Positions 1 to 5,293 of a stretch of 7,066 bases of DNA are shown here, piece after piece. Origin of the DNA: Nanogingivalis sp963517825 (lineage in GTDB: Bacteria > Patescibacteriota > Saccharimonadia > Saccharimonadales > Saccharimonadaceae); assembly GCA_963517825.1 (NCBI GenBank), contig CAUQGB010000013.1:1-7066 (forward strand), given 5' to 3'. The notes below the pieces were generated by a model. That model had not been told where the DNA came from. It ran no database searches and worked only from the letters and a program-made list of their open reading frames with translations. Every line of letters begins with the position of its first letter. Position 1 is the stretch's first letter. The translations under genes were made by a program, and so were the position numbers.

Positions 1-1354
1 CACTACGAGATGATGCTGCATAAACAATAAGTGGAACCCAACCTCCAAAGGCAGCCATTGGTGATTGAAATACGGCCGTAACGTGACCATCGATCAAACG
101 AATCAATTTCATTAAACCATCGACAAGTGGAACATTTCGTTTTTTTGAAAAATACAGATTTGCAACGTAAGGAATATCACTAGCACCATACATCCAACGA
201 CGAAGCTGGATAAATTGGGCTTTTAGTGTTTTTGGTAAAGTTTCACTTAGAACCGCATCTTGATAGATTGGCACACGAATCGGCACAACGTAATAATCGC
301 CACCAAAATGGAAATAACTGCGCCAGAATTGATGTCCATCCTCAACAATTGTGCGGGTTGACCAAAAATCCATTTCAACCAACGCATCTAGAGGTTGAGA
401 ATGTGAGGCAAAATTTCGTAAAAGGTGCGGCCGCATTGTTGAAACAATATTCCAGAATGAATTACCGGTTGCAACCACGCGCATTGGCGCTGGAACATCC
501 CAAATATTATTCAAAAACAATGAAACCGGCTGATATGATAACTTTTTACGGTCTTCATGAACAATAAAACTATAAGTTGCGCAAGCAAAATACTCATTAT
601 GTGGCTTATTATCACTATCAAGCGTAGTAACGAGCACATTCTCGAAAGGAATTTTATTATCTTCGCAATATTTTTGTAATACTCGGCCAGCAAAAGTGAT
701 ATTTCCACCTTTTCCAACAACCTCATTCGGTAAGTTTTTTGGATGTTTTACAATTTCGAAAGCCCCGAAACTTTCCGAAAACTCTTTTTTGAGCCGAATT
801 GCGGTTTTTTCAATTTCTTTGCCGCCTCGTTCCTCGTAAGCTAAGAAAATAAGTAAGTTTCTTGCATCATAATTTGAGGCTAAAACAGATTGGATAGTTG
901 GCTGAATTACTTCATAAGACTCATTATAAGCTGCAATAATTACCGCATTTTTTACCTTTGATGGACTTGGAAAGTTAGCTGGATTCTCTCTAATATCATT
1001 TAAATTTCGAAGGTGGTTTTTGAACTCATATTCATTATTAACCTGATTTTTGAGAGTATATAAAGATTTTTCAGCATTATCAAGATCTTCCAAACGTTTA
1101 TTCCAGTCAACTTTTTGAGCTTTTTCAATCTGAAAATGACCTGTCATCATTCGATATGCAATGCCAATAGCCTTTACAAAAAGAGTTGTAATAATTGTCA
1201 AAAGATAAAGAGATGCCAAAAAAGGCGAAAAAAACGAAAGCAGAAACATCAAAATAATTGCGCCAAAACTCAAAAAAGCTGGCAAGATTTCGAAAAAGCG
1301 ATACTTAAAAGTTCGCTTTCCGAGTGGAATTTCAATATCTATTTTGTTGCTCAT
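1..1354 (-). CDS. Membrane-anchored family 2 glycosyltransferase (3' end cut by window edge)
   Basis: I translated the minus strand from the ATG at 1354 to the left edge: 451 residues with no stop, so the C-terminus is missing. Seen: two adjacent hydrophobic segments (about residues 21-41 and 43-62), a basic/coiled linker, then a GT-A fold. It starts with AVIIAAYNE (137-145), has a metal-binding DSD (246-248), a VEDG motif (337-340; Asp339 is the likely catalytic base) and QLRRW (383-387), which fits the QxxRW signature of processive-type GT2 enzymes. Another hydrophobic stretch begins near 436. Known for the family: a nucleotide-sugar donor is transferred to a growing glycan or lipid acceptor at the cytoplasmic face of the membrane. 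Inferred: synthesis of a surface polysaccharide or glycolipid; donor and product cannot be told. The start overlaps the stop of the upstream membrane-protein gene by one base and has only a weak GAG-like Shine-Dalgarno, which suggests translational coupling. Confidence 0.88.
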   Translation of the reverse strand, partial: MSNKIDIEIPLGKRTFKYRFFEILPAFLSFGAIILMFLLSFFSPFLASLYLLTIITTLFVKAIGIAYRMMTGHFQIEKAQKVDWNKRLEDLDNAEKSLYTLKNQVNNEYEFKNHLRNLNDIRENPANFPSPSKVKNAVIIAAYNESYEVIQPTIQSVLASNYDARNLLIFLAYEERGGKEIEKTAIRLKKEFSESFGAFEIVKHPKNLPNEVVGKGGNITFAGRVLQKYCEDNKIPFENVLVTTLDSDNKPHNEYFACATYSFIVHEDRKKLSYQPVSLFLNNIWDVPAPMRVVATGNSFWNIVSTMRPHLLRNFASHSQPLDALVEMDFWSTRTIVEDGHQFWRSYFHFGGDYYVVPIRVPIYQDAVLSETLPKTLKAQFIQLRRWMYGASDIPYVANLYFSKKRNVPLVDGLMKLIRLIDGHVTAVFQSPMAAFGGWVPLIVYAASSRS

Positions 1355-1725
1355 TAGTTTGGAATCTCACGTATTGAATTACCTATAACTATCACACCAA
1401 CTAATAAAAGAACAATACTAAAAATTGCAAAAATTGCCGCCGTACGCCTACCAGAAATGCTATAAATTTTTGCGATAATAATATTATGAATAAATGCAAT
1501 AATTAGACCAAAAATAGACAAAATAATACGATATGTCCAGGAATCTTTATAAAACTCACTAGTGCCAAAAACTGTATAACGCGCGTTTATTAGGTAGTCA
1601 TATGATTTTGTGTTTAAAATCATAAAAATAAAGAAAATAATTCCAAATAGAAATACAGAAACCATTAAAATTAACATTTTACGGTCTTTTAAAATTGGTT
1701 TAAATAAATTAGCTATTGTTTTCAT
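1354..1725 (-). CDS. Small three-helix membrane protein of unknown function
   Basis: This 123-residue protein is very hydrophobic, with probable membrane helices at about 17-38, 64-87 and 95-115. A basic N-terminus (KPILKDRK) and a basic loop SGRR (91-94) suggest where the cytoplasmic sides lie. I do not recognise a family. It lies between tRNA-Thr and the glycosyltransferase and its TAA overlaps the glycosyltransferase ATG by one base. An auxiliary role for that enzyme (partner or export helper) is a reasonable guess but only a guess. The start at 1725 lies 10 nt after the tRNA CCA and the short AT-rich gap holds no Shine-Dalgarno. The next ATG (codon 17) has none either and would delete the basic N-terminus, so the upstream start is preferred. 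Confidence 0.72.
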   Translation of the reverse strand: MKTIANLFKPILKDRKMLILMVSVFLFGIIFFIFMILNTKSYDYLINARYTVFGTSEFYKDSWTYRIILSIFGLIIAFIHNIIIAKIYSISGRRTAAIFAIFSIVLLLVGVIVIGNSIREIPN

Positions 1726-1735
1726 AAAAATAAAT

Positions 1736-1811
1736 TGGAGCCGATGAGCAGGATTGAACTGCTGACCTACGCGTTACGAGTGCGTTGCTCTACCAACTGA
1801 GCTACATCGGC
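1736..1811 (-). tRNA. tRNA-Thr (anticodon CGT), CCA encoded
   Basis: The reverse strand folds as a full cloverleaf of 76 nt including CCA. The acceptor GCCGATG pairs with CATCGGC. The D arm is GCTC/GAGC, the anticodon loop is CTCGTAA (anticodon CGT, reads ACG), the variable loop is AGGTC, and the T arm is AGCAG-TTCAATC-CTGCT. The discriminator is U and CCA is encoded at 1736-1738. One A-C mismatch closes the anticodon stem next to the loop (positions 31-39). The 3' end is only 10 nt from the start codon of the next gene on the same strand. Confidence 0.96.
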
Positions 1812-1821
1812 ATATACTTAA

Positions 1822-1830
1822 ATTATACCA
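1822..1830 (-). promoter_or_regulatory. Extended -10 promoter of tRNA-Thr
   Basis: The reverse strand reads TGGTATAAT, a perfect -10 hexamer with a TGN extension. No good -35 is visible at the usual spacing. Canonical geometry puts the transcript start near 1815, four bases before the mature tRNA 5' end. The downstream membrane-protein and glycosyltransferase genes are probably transcribed from here by read-through. Confidence 0.75.
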
Positions 1831-1862
1831 CAAACTTTTTGAAAAATAAACCAAAAAAGTGC

Positions 1863-1891
1863 TTGATTTTTTACTTGGAGTCTGATAAAAT
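1863..1891 (+). promoter_or_regulatory. Promoter of tRNA-Asp
   Basis: TTGATT at 1863-1868 and TAAAAT at 1886-1891 are separated by exactly 17 nt, and the -10 is preceded by TGA, giving a TGN extension. The predicted start is near 1898, 11 bases before the tRNA. It is divergent from the tRNA-Thr promoter; the two share the 97-bp gap between the tRNAs. Confidence 0.75.
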
Positions 1892-1908
1892 TGTATTAGT
1901 CTACTGAT

Positions 1909-1986
1909 GCGCTCGTGGTATAGTTGGCCTAGTACGCCTCCCTGTCACGGAGGAGATCGCCGGTTCGAATCCGGTCGGGCGCGCCA
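1909..1986 (+). tRNA. tRNA-Asp (anticodon GTC), CCA encoded
   Basis: A standard cloverleaf. The acceptor GCGCTCG pairs with CGGGCGC (one U-G pair), the anticodon stem CCTCC/GGAGG carries the loop CTGTCAC (anticodon GTC), and the T arm is GCCGG-TTCGAAT-CCGGT. G73 is the discriminator, as expected for tRNA-Asp, and CCA is encoded at 1984-1986. It is a single-gene transcription unit with its own promoter and a probable terminator, divergent from tRNA-Thr and convergent with the parvulin-like gene. Confidence 0.97.
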
Positions 1987-1999
1987 AATTTAGACTTTT

Positions 2000-2027
2000 A
2001 AAAATCGCTTTAGGGCGTTTTTTATTT
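2000..2027 (+). terminator. Probable rho-independent terminator after tRNA-Asp
   Basis: CGCT-TTAG-GGCG (2006-2017) can form a short stem, flanked by an A-run on the left and a T-run (2018-2023, then ATTTTT) on the right that extend the stem or serve as the U-tract. The stem is short, so this is only a moderate call; its place just after an isolated tRNA supports it. Confidence 0.55.
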
Positions 2028-2045
2028 TTAGTTAAAACTTCGACA

Positions 2046-2078
2046 TAATAAAAAATAAAAGCACAACTTTCGCTGTGC
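2046..2078 (-). terminator. Rho-independent terminator of the parvulin-like gene
   Basis: On the reverse strand GCACAGC-GAAA-GTTGTGC forms a 7-bp stem (one G-U pair) capped by a GAAA tetraloop at 2078-2061, followed by a T-rich tract TTTTATTTTTT. It begins 8 bases after the stop codon at 2086 and ends the ndk/tRNA-Arg/bPH2/parvulin-like block. Confidence 0.88.
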
Positions 2079-2085
2079 AATTTGT

Positions 2086-3135
2086 TTAGTCGACTTTAAT
2101 ATATTTTTGAATTTTACCGTCCTTCTCAAGTTGTTCAAGCTGTTTGTTAAACTCAGTAAATTTAATTTTTATTGATTCATAGCTGACTTCGTTGTCAGTT
2201 TTTTCAATCAATTTTACGATGTAATAGCCATCTCCTGAGTTTGAAATGAACGGCTTTGAGGATTCCCCTATATTTAAATTCGCTGCAGCTTTAGCACGAC
2301 CACCATCGATATTGGTTTTTCGAACCTTTCCAGGTTTTGAATACTCAATTTTATCACCAAAATATTCAACAGCTTTCGAAAAATTATTCGAATTTTCACT
2401 TAAATATTTCGAAACTTCATTTTTAAGTTTGTCGGCATTTTTGTCGATCTGTGTAGTAACTTTTCGGCGAAGTAGCGGTAATTCAATAAACATTCGACGG
2501 TATTCATTTGGCGAAAGGCCGTAATTATCAGCTGCAATTTTATATAGAGCGCTTTCAGTAAGCTCAGTGTTTTGCGTTTTTCGCTGAGCATCAAAGACTT
2601 CACTAATTTCTTTATCTGAAACCGAAATTCCAAGCTCGCGAGCTATTTTTTGAGCATAAGCATTCGCAATCGCATTTTTCATTGCTTTTGATTTGTTCAA
2701 AGTTGAAAGAGCGTTCGTGTTATTGGCTCCTTCTATTTCGTCCTTCTTAGCGTTTGCAATTTGCATATTTGCCCGATACTCCATTAAATAATCACTATAA
2801 AGCGCCTTCTCACCATCAACTTTTGCGACTGGAAAAGGTAATATAGCCGTAAAACGATAAATAAACTCACTTGCATTTTGCACTCTATAAAGCTGGTACC
2901 AAAGCAAAATTGCACCTGTAATTAAAATTACACCAGCAATAACCAAAGCATTAACTACTAAACGATTCTTGCTATATTGAACGGGATATTTAAATTTTTT
3001 ACCTTTATTCAGAATCTCACGCCGCTGCTCTTCAAGAGTTGTGTTTGTAATTTTATCAATCTGGCTTTCGCGAGATTCAGCCCTTTTCGAAACTTTATCT
3101 CTAATTTTTTTGGCCTTTTCTTTAATATTCTTCAT
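2086..3135 (-). CDS. Membrane-anchored SurA/parvulin-like (PpiC-type) protein
   Basis: The protein has 349 residues from the ATG at 3135. A longer start at 3207 is open but lies inside the upstream gene, while a GGAGG site sits 6 nt before 3135. Seen: a highly charged cytoplasmic N-terminus (1-58, rich in Lys/Arg/Glu), one membrane helix (about 59-80), and a helical SurA_N-like region (about 105-245) with a VDGEKALYSDY segment typical of that fold's beginning. The C-terminal part (about 255-330) resembles the second half of a parvulin domain: AAANLNIGESSKPF followed by GDGYYIVKLIEK. Known for the family: prolyl cis-trans isomerase and/or chaperone for exported proteins. Inferred: a foldase on the outer side of the cytoplasmic membrane. 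The first half of the parvulin core is poorly conserved, so it may be a chaperone without isomerase activity. It overlaps the bPH2 gene by 14 bp, so the two are co-transcribed. Confidence 0.8.
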   Translation of the reverse strand: MKNIKEKAKKIRDKVSKRAESRESQIDKITNTTLEEQRREILNKGKKFKYPVQYSKNRLVVNALVIAGVILITGAILLWYQLYRVQNASEFIYRFTAILPFPVAKVDGEKALYSDYLMEYRANMQIANAKKDEIEGANNTNALSTLNKSKAMKNAIANAYAQKIARELGISVSDKEISEVFDAQRKTQNTELTESALYKIAADNYGLSPNEYRRMFIELPLLRRKVTTQIDKNADKLKNEVSKYLSENSNNFSKAVEYFGDKIEYSKPGKVRKTNIDGGRAKAAANLNIGESSKPFISNSGDGYYIVKLIEKTDNEVSYESIKIKFTEFNKQLEQLEKDGKIQKYIKVD

Positions 3136-3637
3136 CTTCTTCCTCCGTTTTAATTTTCGAAATCGCATCTTGAATTTTGTTATAAATATCTTCTGGACGC
3201 TCAACATTTTTAATCTCTAAGTCACCCACAATTGTTAAAATATTAATTGTTCCAAAATGGAAAATTTCACCAAAAAATCCTGGGATTTCAAAATTAACAC
3301 TTTGAATTTTTGAAAGCGGCAAATCCATCATTTTTCGACCAAAAAATCCTTTTTGTGTAATCTGTCTAATCCGCTCATTTGAAACAATATAAAGAGAATA
3401 ATACCAAAGCATAAACTGATAAAGAAATAAAATTAGACCAACGATAAATCCACCCAAAGCGATCCAAAGAGCATCCGTTATATTATCTGACGTCAACATG
3501 AAAAATGTCGGTAAACAAGAAATTGCAAAAATACCCAAAAAGAGGTAAAAACCTTTGCGCATCGCAATAATATGCTTTCGAAACATAAAGAGAAATTCTT
3601 CACCTTCTCTTTGACCTTTAAAAATTTGTTCTTTCAT
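3122..3637 (-). CDS. bPH2-domain (DUF304-type) membrane protein
   Basis: This 171-residue protein opens with FKGQREGEEFLFMFRKH, the N-terminal pattern usual in Patescibacteria bPH2 proteins, which supports the start at 3637. Two membrane helices follow (about 28-47 and 57-80), then a bacterial PH domain (about 80-160). The domain holds the family-like run YIVSNERIRQI, then a GFFGRKMMDLPLSKI stretch and a GTINI strand. The C-terminus is strongly acidic (EEEDEE). The family's exact role is unknown; it is a membrane-attached, probably cytoplasmic, PH-like scaffold. The start codon is 12 nt after the CCA of tRNA-Arg and has no Shine-Dalgarno. Its 3' end overlaps the parvulin-like gene by 14 bp, so the two probably work in the same envelope-related unit; that link is inferred from position only. 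Confidence 0.85.
   Translation of the reverse strand: MKEQIFKGQREGEEFLFMFRKHIIAMRKGFYLFLGIFAISCLPTFFMLTSDNITDALWIALGGFIVGLILFLYQFMLWYYSLYIVSNERIRQITQKGFFGRKMMDLPLSKIQSVNFEIPGFFGEIFHFGTINILTIVGDLEIKNVERPEDIYNKIQDAISKIKTEEEDEEY
3142..3146 (-). promoter_or_regulatory. Shine-Dalgarno deciding the start of the parvulin-like gene
   Basis: The reverse strand has GGAGG, 6 nt before the ATG at 3135 and inside the end of the bPH2 gene. It fixes the start at 3135 rather than at the in-frame ATG at 3207, and shows that this genome does use Shine-Dalgarno pairing. Confidence 0.85.
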
Positions 3638-3649
3638 AAATAAAATCAG

Positions 3650-3726
3650 TGGTACCCCGGACAGGAATCGAACCTATAACCTTTTCCTTAGGACGGAACT
3701 GCTCTATCCAATTGAGCTACCGAGGC
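3650..3726 (-). tRNA. tRNA-Arg (anticodon CCT), CCA encoded
   Basis: The reverse strand gives a 77-nt cloverleaf. The acceptor GCCTCGG pairs with CCGGGGT, the D arm is GCTC/GAGC, the anticodon loop is GTCCTAA (anticodon CCT, reads AGG), the variable loop is AGGTT, and the T arm is ATAGG-TTCGATT-CCTGT. The discriminator is A and CCA is encoded at 3650-3652. Oddities: the first acceptor pair is G1-U72, positions 27-43 are G-A, and residue 32 is G rather than a pyrimidine. The remaining stems are sound, so I regard it as functional. Confidence 0.93.
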
Positions 3727-3736
3727 TTACTTCTCT

Positions 3737-3745
3737 ATTTTAACA
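3737..3745 (-). promoter_or_regulatory. Possible extended -10 promoter of tRNA-Arg
   Basis: The reverse strand reads TGTTAAAAT, a 5-of-6 -10 hexamer with TGN extension. The predicted start near 3730 gives a 4-nt leader before the tRNA, the same geometry as at tRNA-Thr. There is no convincing -35. No terminator is visible after ndk, so read-through from ndk is also possible. Confidence 0.5.
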
Positions 3746-3769
3746 GATTTTTACAAAAATAGCGAGATT

Positions 3770-4279
3770 TTAACGCGTAAATTTTTCTCGAGGTGAATGA
3801 TAGTCGTAAATTTCATGATCAGCAAACCAATGTTCAATTTCTTGTTTCGCTTCTTCAACACTTCCCGATGCATGAATTAAGTTCGGAATTCCAACATTGT
3901 GTTCATCCGCATAGCCAAAACTCATGTGCGAATAATCACCACGAATCGTTCCTGGGAGCGCAGCTTTTGGTTCGGTGCCACCAACAAGTTTTCGCACCAA
4001 TTCAACCGATTCAACACCTTCGAGAACCATCGCGATCACAGGTCCTTGTGTCATAAATTCCAACGCCATATCAAAAGCTTTTTCGCCACGGCGCGTCACC
4101 ATTTTACCAATTCCTTCATAATGTTTGTGATAATGCTCTTTATTTGGGAAGATCATTTTTGTGCCGATGATTTTTAAGCCAACTCTTTCGAAACGTGTTA
4201 AAATTTCGCCCACAATTCCACGCTGAACTGCATCGGGCTTGAACAAAATTAGTGTTCGCTGAATCAACTCTTTCGACAT
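3770..4279 (-). CDS. ndk: Nucleoside diphosphate kinase, long form
   Basis: Ndk moves the gamma phosphate of ATP to nucleoside diphosphates through a phosphohistidine, balancing NTP and dNTP pools in the cytoplasm. Seen in 169 residues: ILFKPDAVQRG near the N-terminus (Lys14 binds phosphate), TKMI (40-43), MTQGPVIAMVLEG (76-88), TIRGDYS (111-117, Arg113) and the active-site NLIHASGS with His136. Most bacterial Ndk proteins have about 140-150 residues. Set against the E. coli sequence from memory, the extra length sits in three places: about 6 residues near 57-66, about 10 between RGDYS and the active site, and about 7 at the C-terminus. The usual HGSDS reads HASGS here. An AGGAGG Shine-Dalgarno lies 7 nt before the ATG. 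The gene is divergent from the recombinase, with tRNA-Arg 43 bp downstream. Confidence 0.96.
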   Translation of the reverse strand: MSKELIQRTLILFKPDAVQRGIVGEILTRFERVGLKIIGTKMIFPNKEHYHKHYEGIGKMVTRRGEKAFDMALEFMTQGPVIAMVLEGVESVELVRKLVGGTEPKAALPGTIRGDYSHMSFGYADEHNVGIPNLIHASGSVEEAKQEIEHWFADHEIYDYHSPREKFTR

Positions 4280-4286
4280 AAAAAAT

Positions 4287-4315
4287 CCTCCTTAAAGCTT
4301 ATACTTAAAATTATA
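4287..4315 (-). promoter_or_regulatory. ndk promoter (-10) and Shine-Dalgarno
   Basis: The reverse strand has a perfect TATAAT at 4315-4310, predicting a transcript start near 4303 and a 24-nt leader. That leader contains AGGAGG (4292-4287) placed 7 nt before the ATG at 4279. The -35 is weak and would overlap the -10 of the divergent recombinase promoter, so the two promoters may compete. Confidence 0.7.
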
Positions 4316-4333
4316 CTCTTTTTTCGAAAAAAA

Positions 4334-4342
4334 TGCTATAAT
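4334..4342 (+). promoter_or_regulatory. Extended -10 promoter of the recombinase, predicting a leaderless mRNA
   Basis: TGCTATAAT is a perfect -10 with TGN extension. Exactly six bases separate its last T (4342) from the A of the start codon (4349), so the canonical +1 falls on the initiator A. There is no Shine-Dalgarno in the interval and no good -35. Confidence 0.75.
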
Positions 4343-4348
4343 AAGATT

Positions 4349-5266
4349 ATGTATATTTCTGAAGGAATTGAAGATTTTATTGAATCGCTCGAAGTTGAAG
4401 GTGGCCGTTCGAAAAAAACTGCCGAGAATTACCAGCTATATTTAGAGCGCCTTGTGGAATTTTCGGGAGATATTCCTGTTAAAGAAATCACTTCTGAACT
4501 TGTTCGAAAATATCGCCTGTGGCTTAACCGTTACGAAAATGATTCTGGCAAAAGTTTAAGTAGAACCACCCAAGCGTATCATCTTATCGCGCTTCGAAGA
4601 TTTTTAACTTATCTTGCTCGGCGCGATATTAAAAGTTTGGAACCCTCAAAAATTGAACTACCAAAAATTGTTAAACCCCAGGTAAATTTTTTGCACTACG
4701 AAGAAATTGAACGTTTAATTTCGGCAATTCCAAATGAAACTGAAAGCGATTTACGCGATCGTGCAATTATTGAGTTGCTTTTTTCTAGCGGGCTCCGTGT
4801 TTCAGAACTTGTAAGTTTAAATCGCGGAAGTATCAATACAAAACGACGTGAGTTTACGGTTCGCGGAAAAGGAAACAAGGATCGCCCAATTTTTATTTCG
4901 AAAAAGGCCGCCGAACATATTGAAAATTACTTGCAAGCACGAGAAGACAACCTTCAGCCCTTGTTTTTGAATTATTCAAAACGCTATAAAAAACCATCAA
5001 CAGATGGAAATTATCGGCGAATTACTGCCCGCTCAGTCCAGCGAATGGTTGAAAAATACGCGCGCCTAGCAGGAATCACAAAGCACGTTTCACCACACAC
5101 AATGCGCCACTCTTTTGCAACGGATTTACTCGTGAATGGTGCTGATTTACGCTCAGTTCAAGGCATGCTTGGGCACGCCAGCATTGCAACAACACAAATT
5201 TATACGCACATCACCGATCAACATTTGAAAGAAATCCACGAGCGATTCCACAGCGAAACAGAATAA
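4349..5266 (+). CDS. Xer-type tyrosine recombinase (XerC/XerD family)
   Basis: The protein has 305 residues, the usual Xer length. Seen: an N-terminal SAM-like core-binding domain (about 1-105, with ENYQLYLERL and the AYHLIALRRFLTYL helix) and a C-terminal catalytic domain (about 113-300). All active-site residues are present: Arg150 in SGLRVSEL, Lys174 in GKGNKDR, His250 and Arg253 in HTMRH, His276 in GHASIATTQ, and the nucleophile Tyr285 in IYTH. Known for the family: XerC/XerD cut and rejoin a 28-bp dif site to resolve chromosome dimers with FtsK. Inferred: the housekeeping Xer of this chromosome, because the neighbours are core genes and no integron or phage gene lies nearby; XerC versus XerD cannot be settled here. 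The start gives the full N-terminal helix, and the promoter predicts a leaderless transcript. It ends at a shared bidirectional terminator. Confidence 0.95.
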   Translation: MYISEGIEDFIESLEVEGGRSKKTAENYQLYLERLVEFSGDIPVKEITSELVRKYRLWLNRYENDSGKSLSRTTQAYHLIALRRFLTYLARRDIKSLEPSKIELPKIVKPQVNFLHYEEIERLISAIPNETESDLRDRAIIELLFSSGLRVSELVSLNRGSINTKRREFTVRGKGNKDRPIFISKKAAEHIENYLQAREDNLQPLFLNYSKRYKKPSTDGNYRRITARSVQRMVEKYARLAGITKHVSPHTMRHSFATDLLVNGADLRSVQGMLGHASIATTQIYTHITDQHLKEIHERFHSETE

Positions 5267-5293
5267 AAGTGGCCTTTTGAAAGCCACTTTTTT
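5265..5293. terminator. Bidirectional rho-independent terminator between convergent genes
   Basis: AAAAGTGGC (5265-5273) pairs with GCCACTTTT (5283-5291) around a 9-nt loop. The T-run on the plus side (5288-5293) ends the recombinase transcript. On the minus strand the same stem is followed by TTTTATT and ends the pilin transcript. The stem starts inside the recombinase stop codon and ends three bases before the pilin stop. Confidence 0.88.

Noticed and set aside
226..567. Plus-strand open frame of 113 codons
   Set aside because: It is antisense to the well-supported glycosyltransferase, has a composition unlike a real protein, and no ribosome site or promoter.
1115..1357. Plus-strand open frame of 80 codons rich in Lys/Gln/Cys
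   Set aside because: It is antisense to the membrane-helix coding part of the glycosyltransferase; the composition is a mirror of that sequence.
3136..3207. N-terminal extension of the parvulin-like gene to the ATG at 3207
   Set aside because: It lies wholly inside the bPH2 coding region, while a GGAGG sits 6 nt before the ATG at 3135. The extension adds only a basic, low-complexity stretch produced by the other gene's sequence.
3793..4177. Plus-strand open frames across ndk
   Set aside because: They are shadows of ndk, whose active-site motifs are all on the minus strand.
4338..4350. ATAAT-AAG-ATTAT inverted repeat at the recombinase start, with slight likeness to dif arms
   Set aside because: Half of it is simply the -10 hexamer and the other half the start codon context. 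The arms do not align with a 28-bp dif layout at the right central spacing, so an operator or dif claim is not supported.
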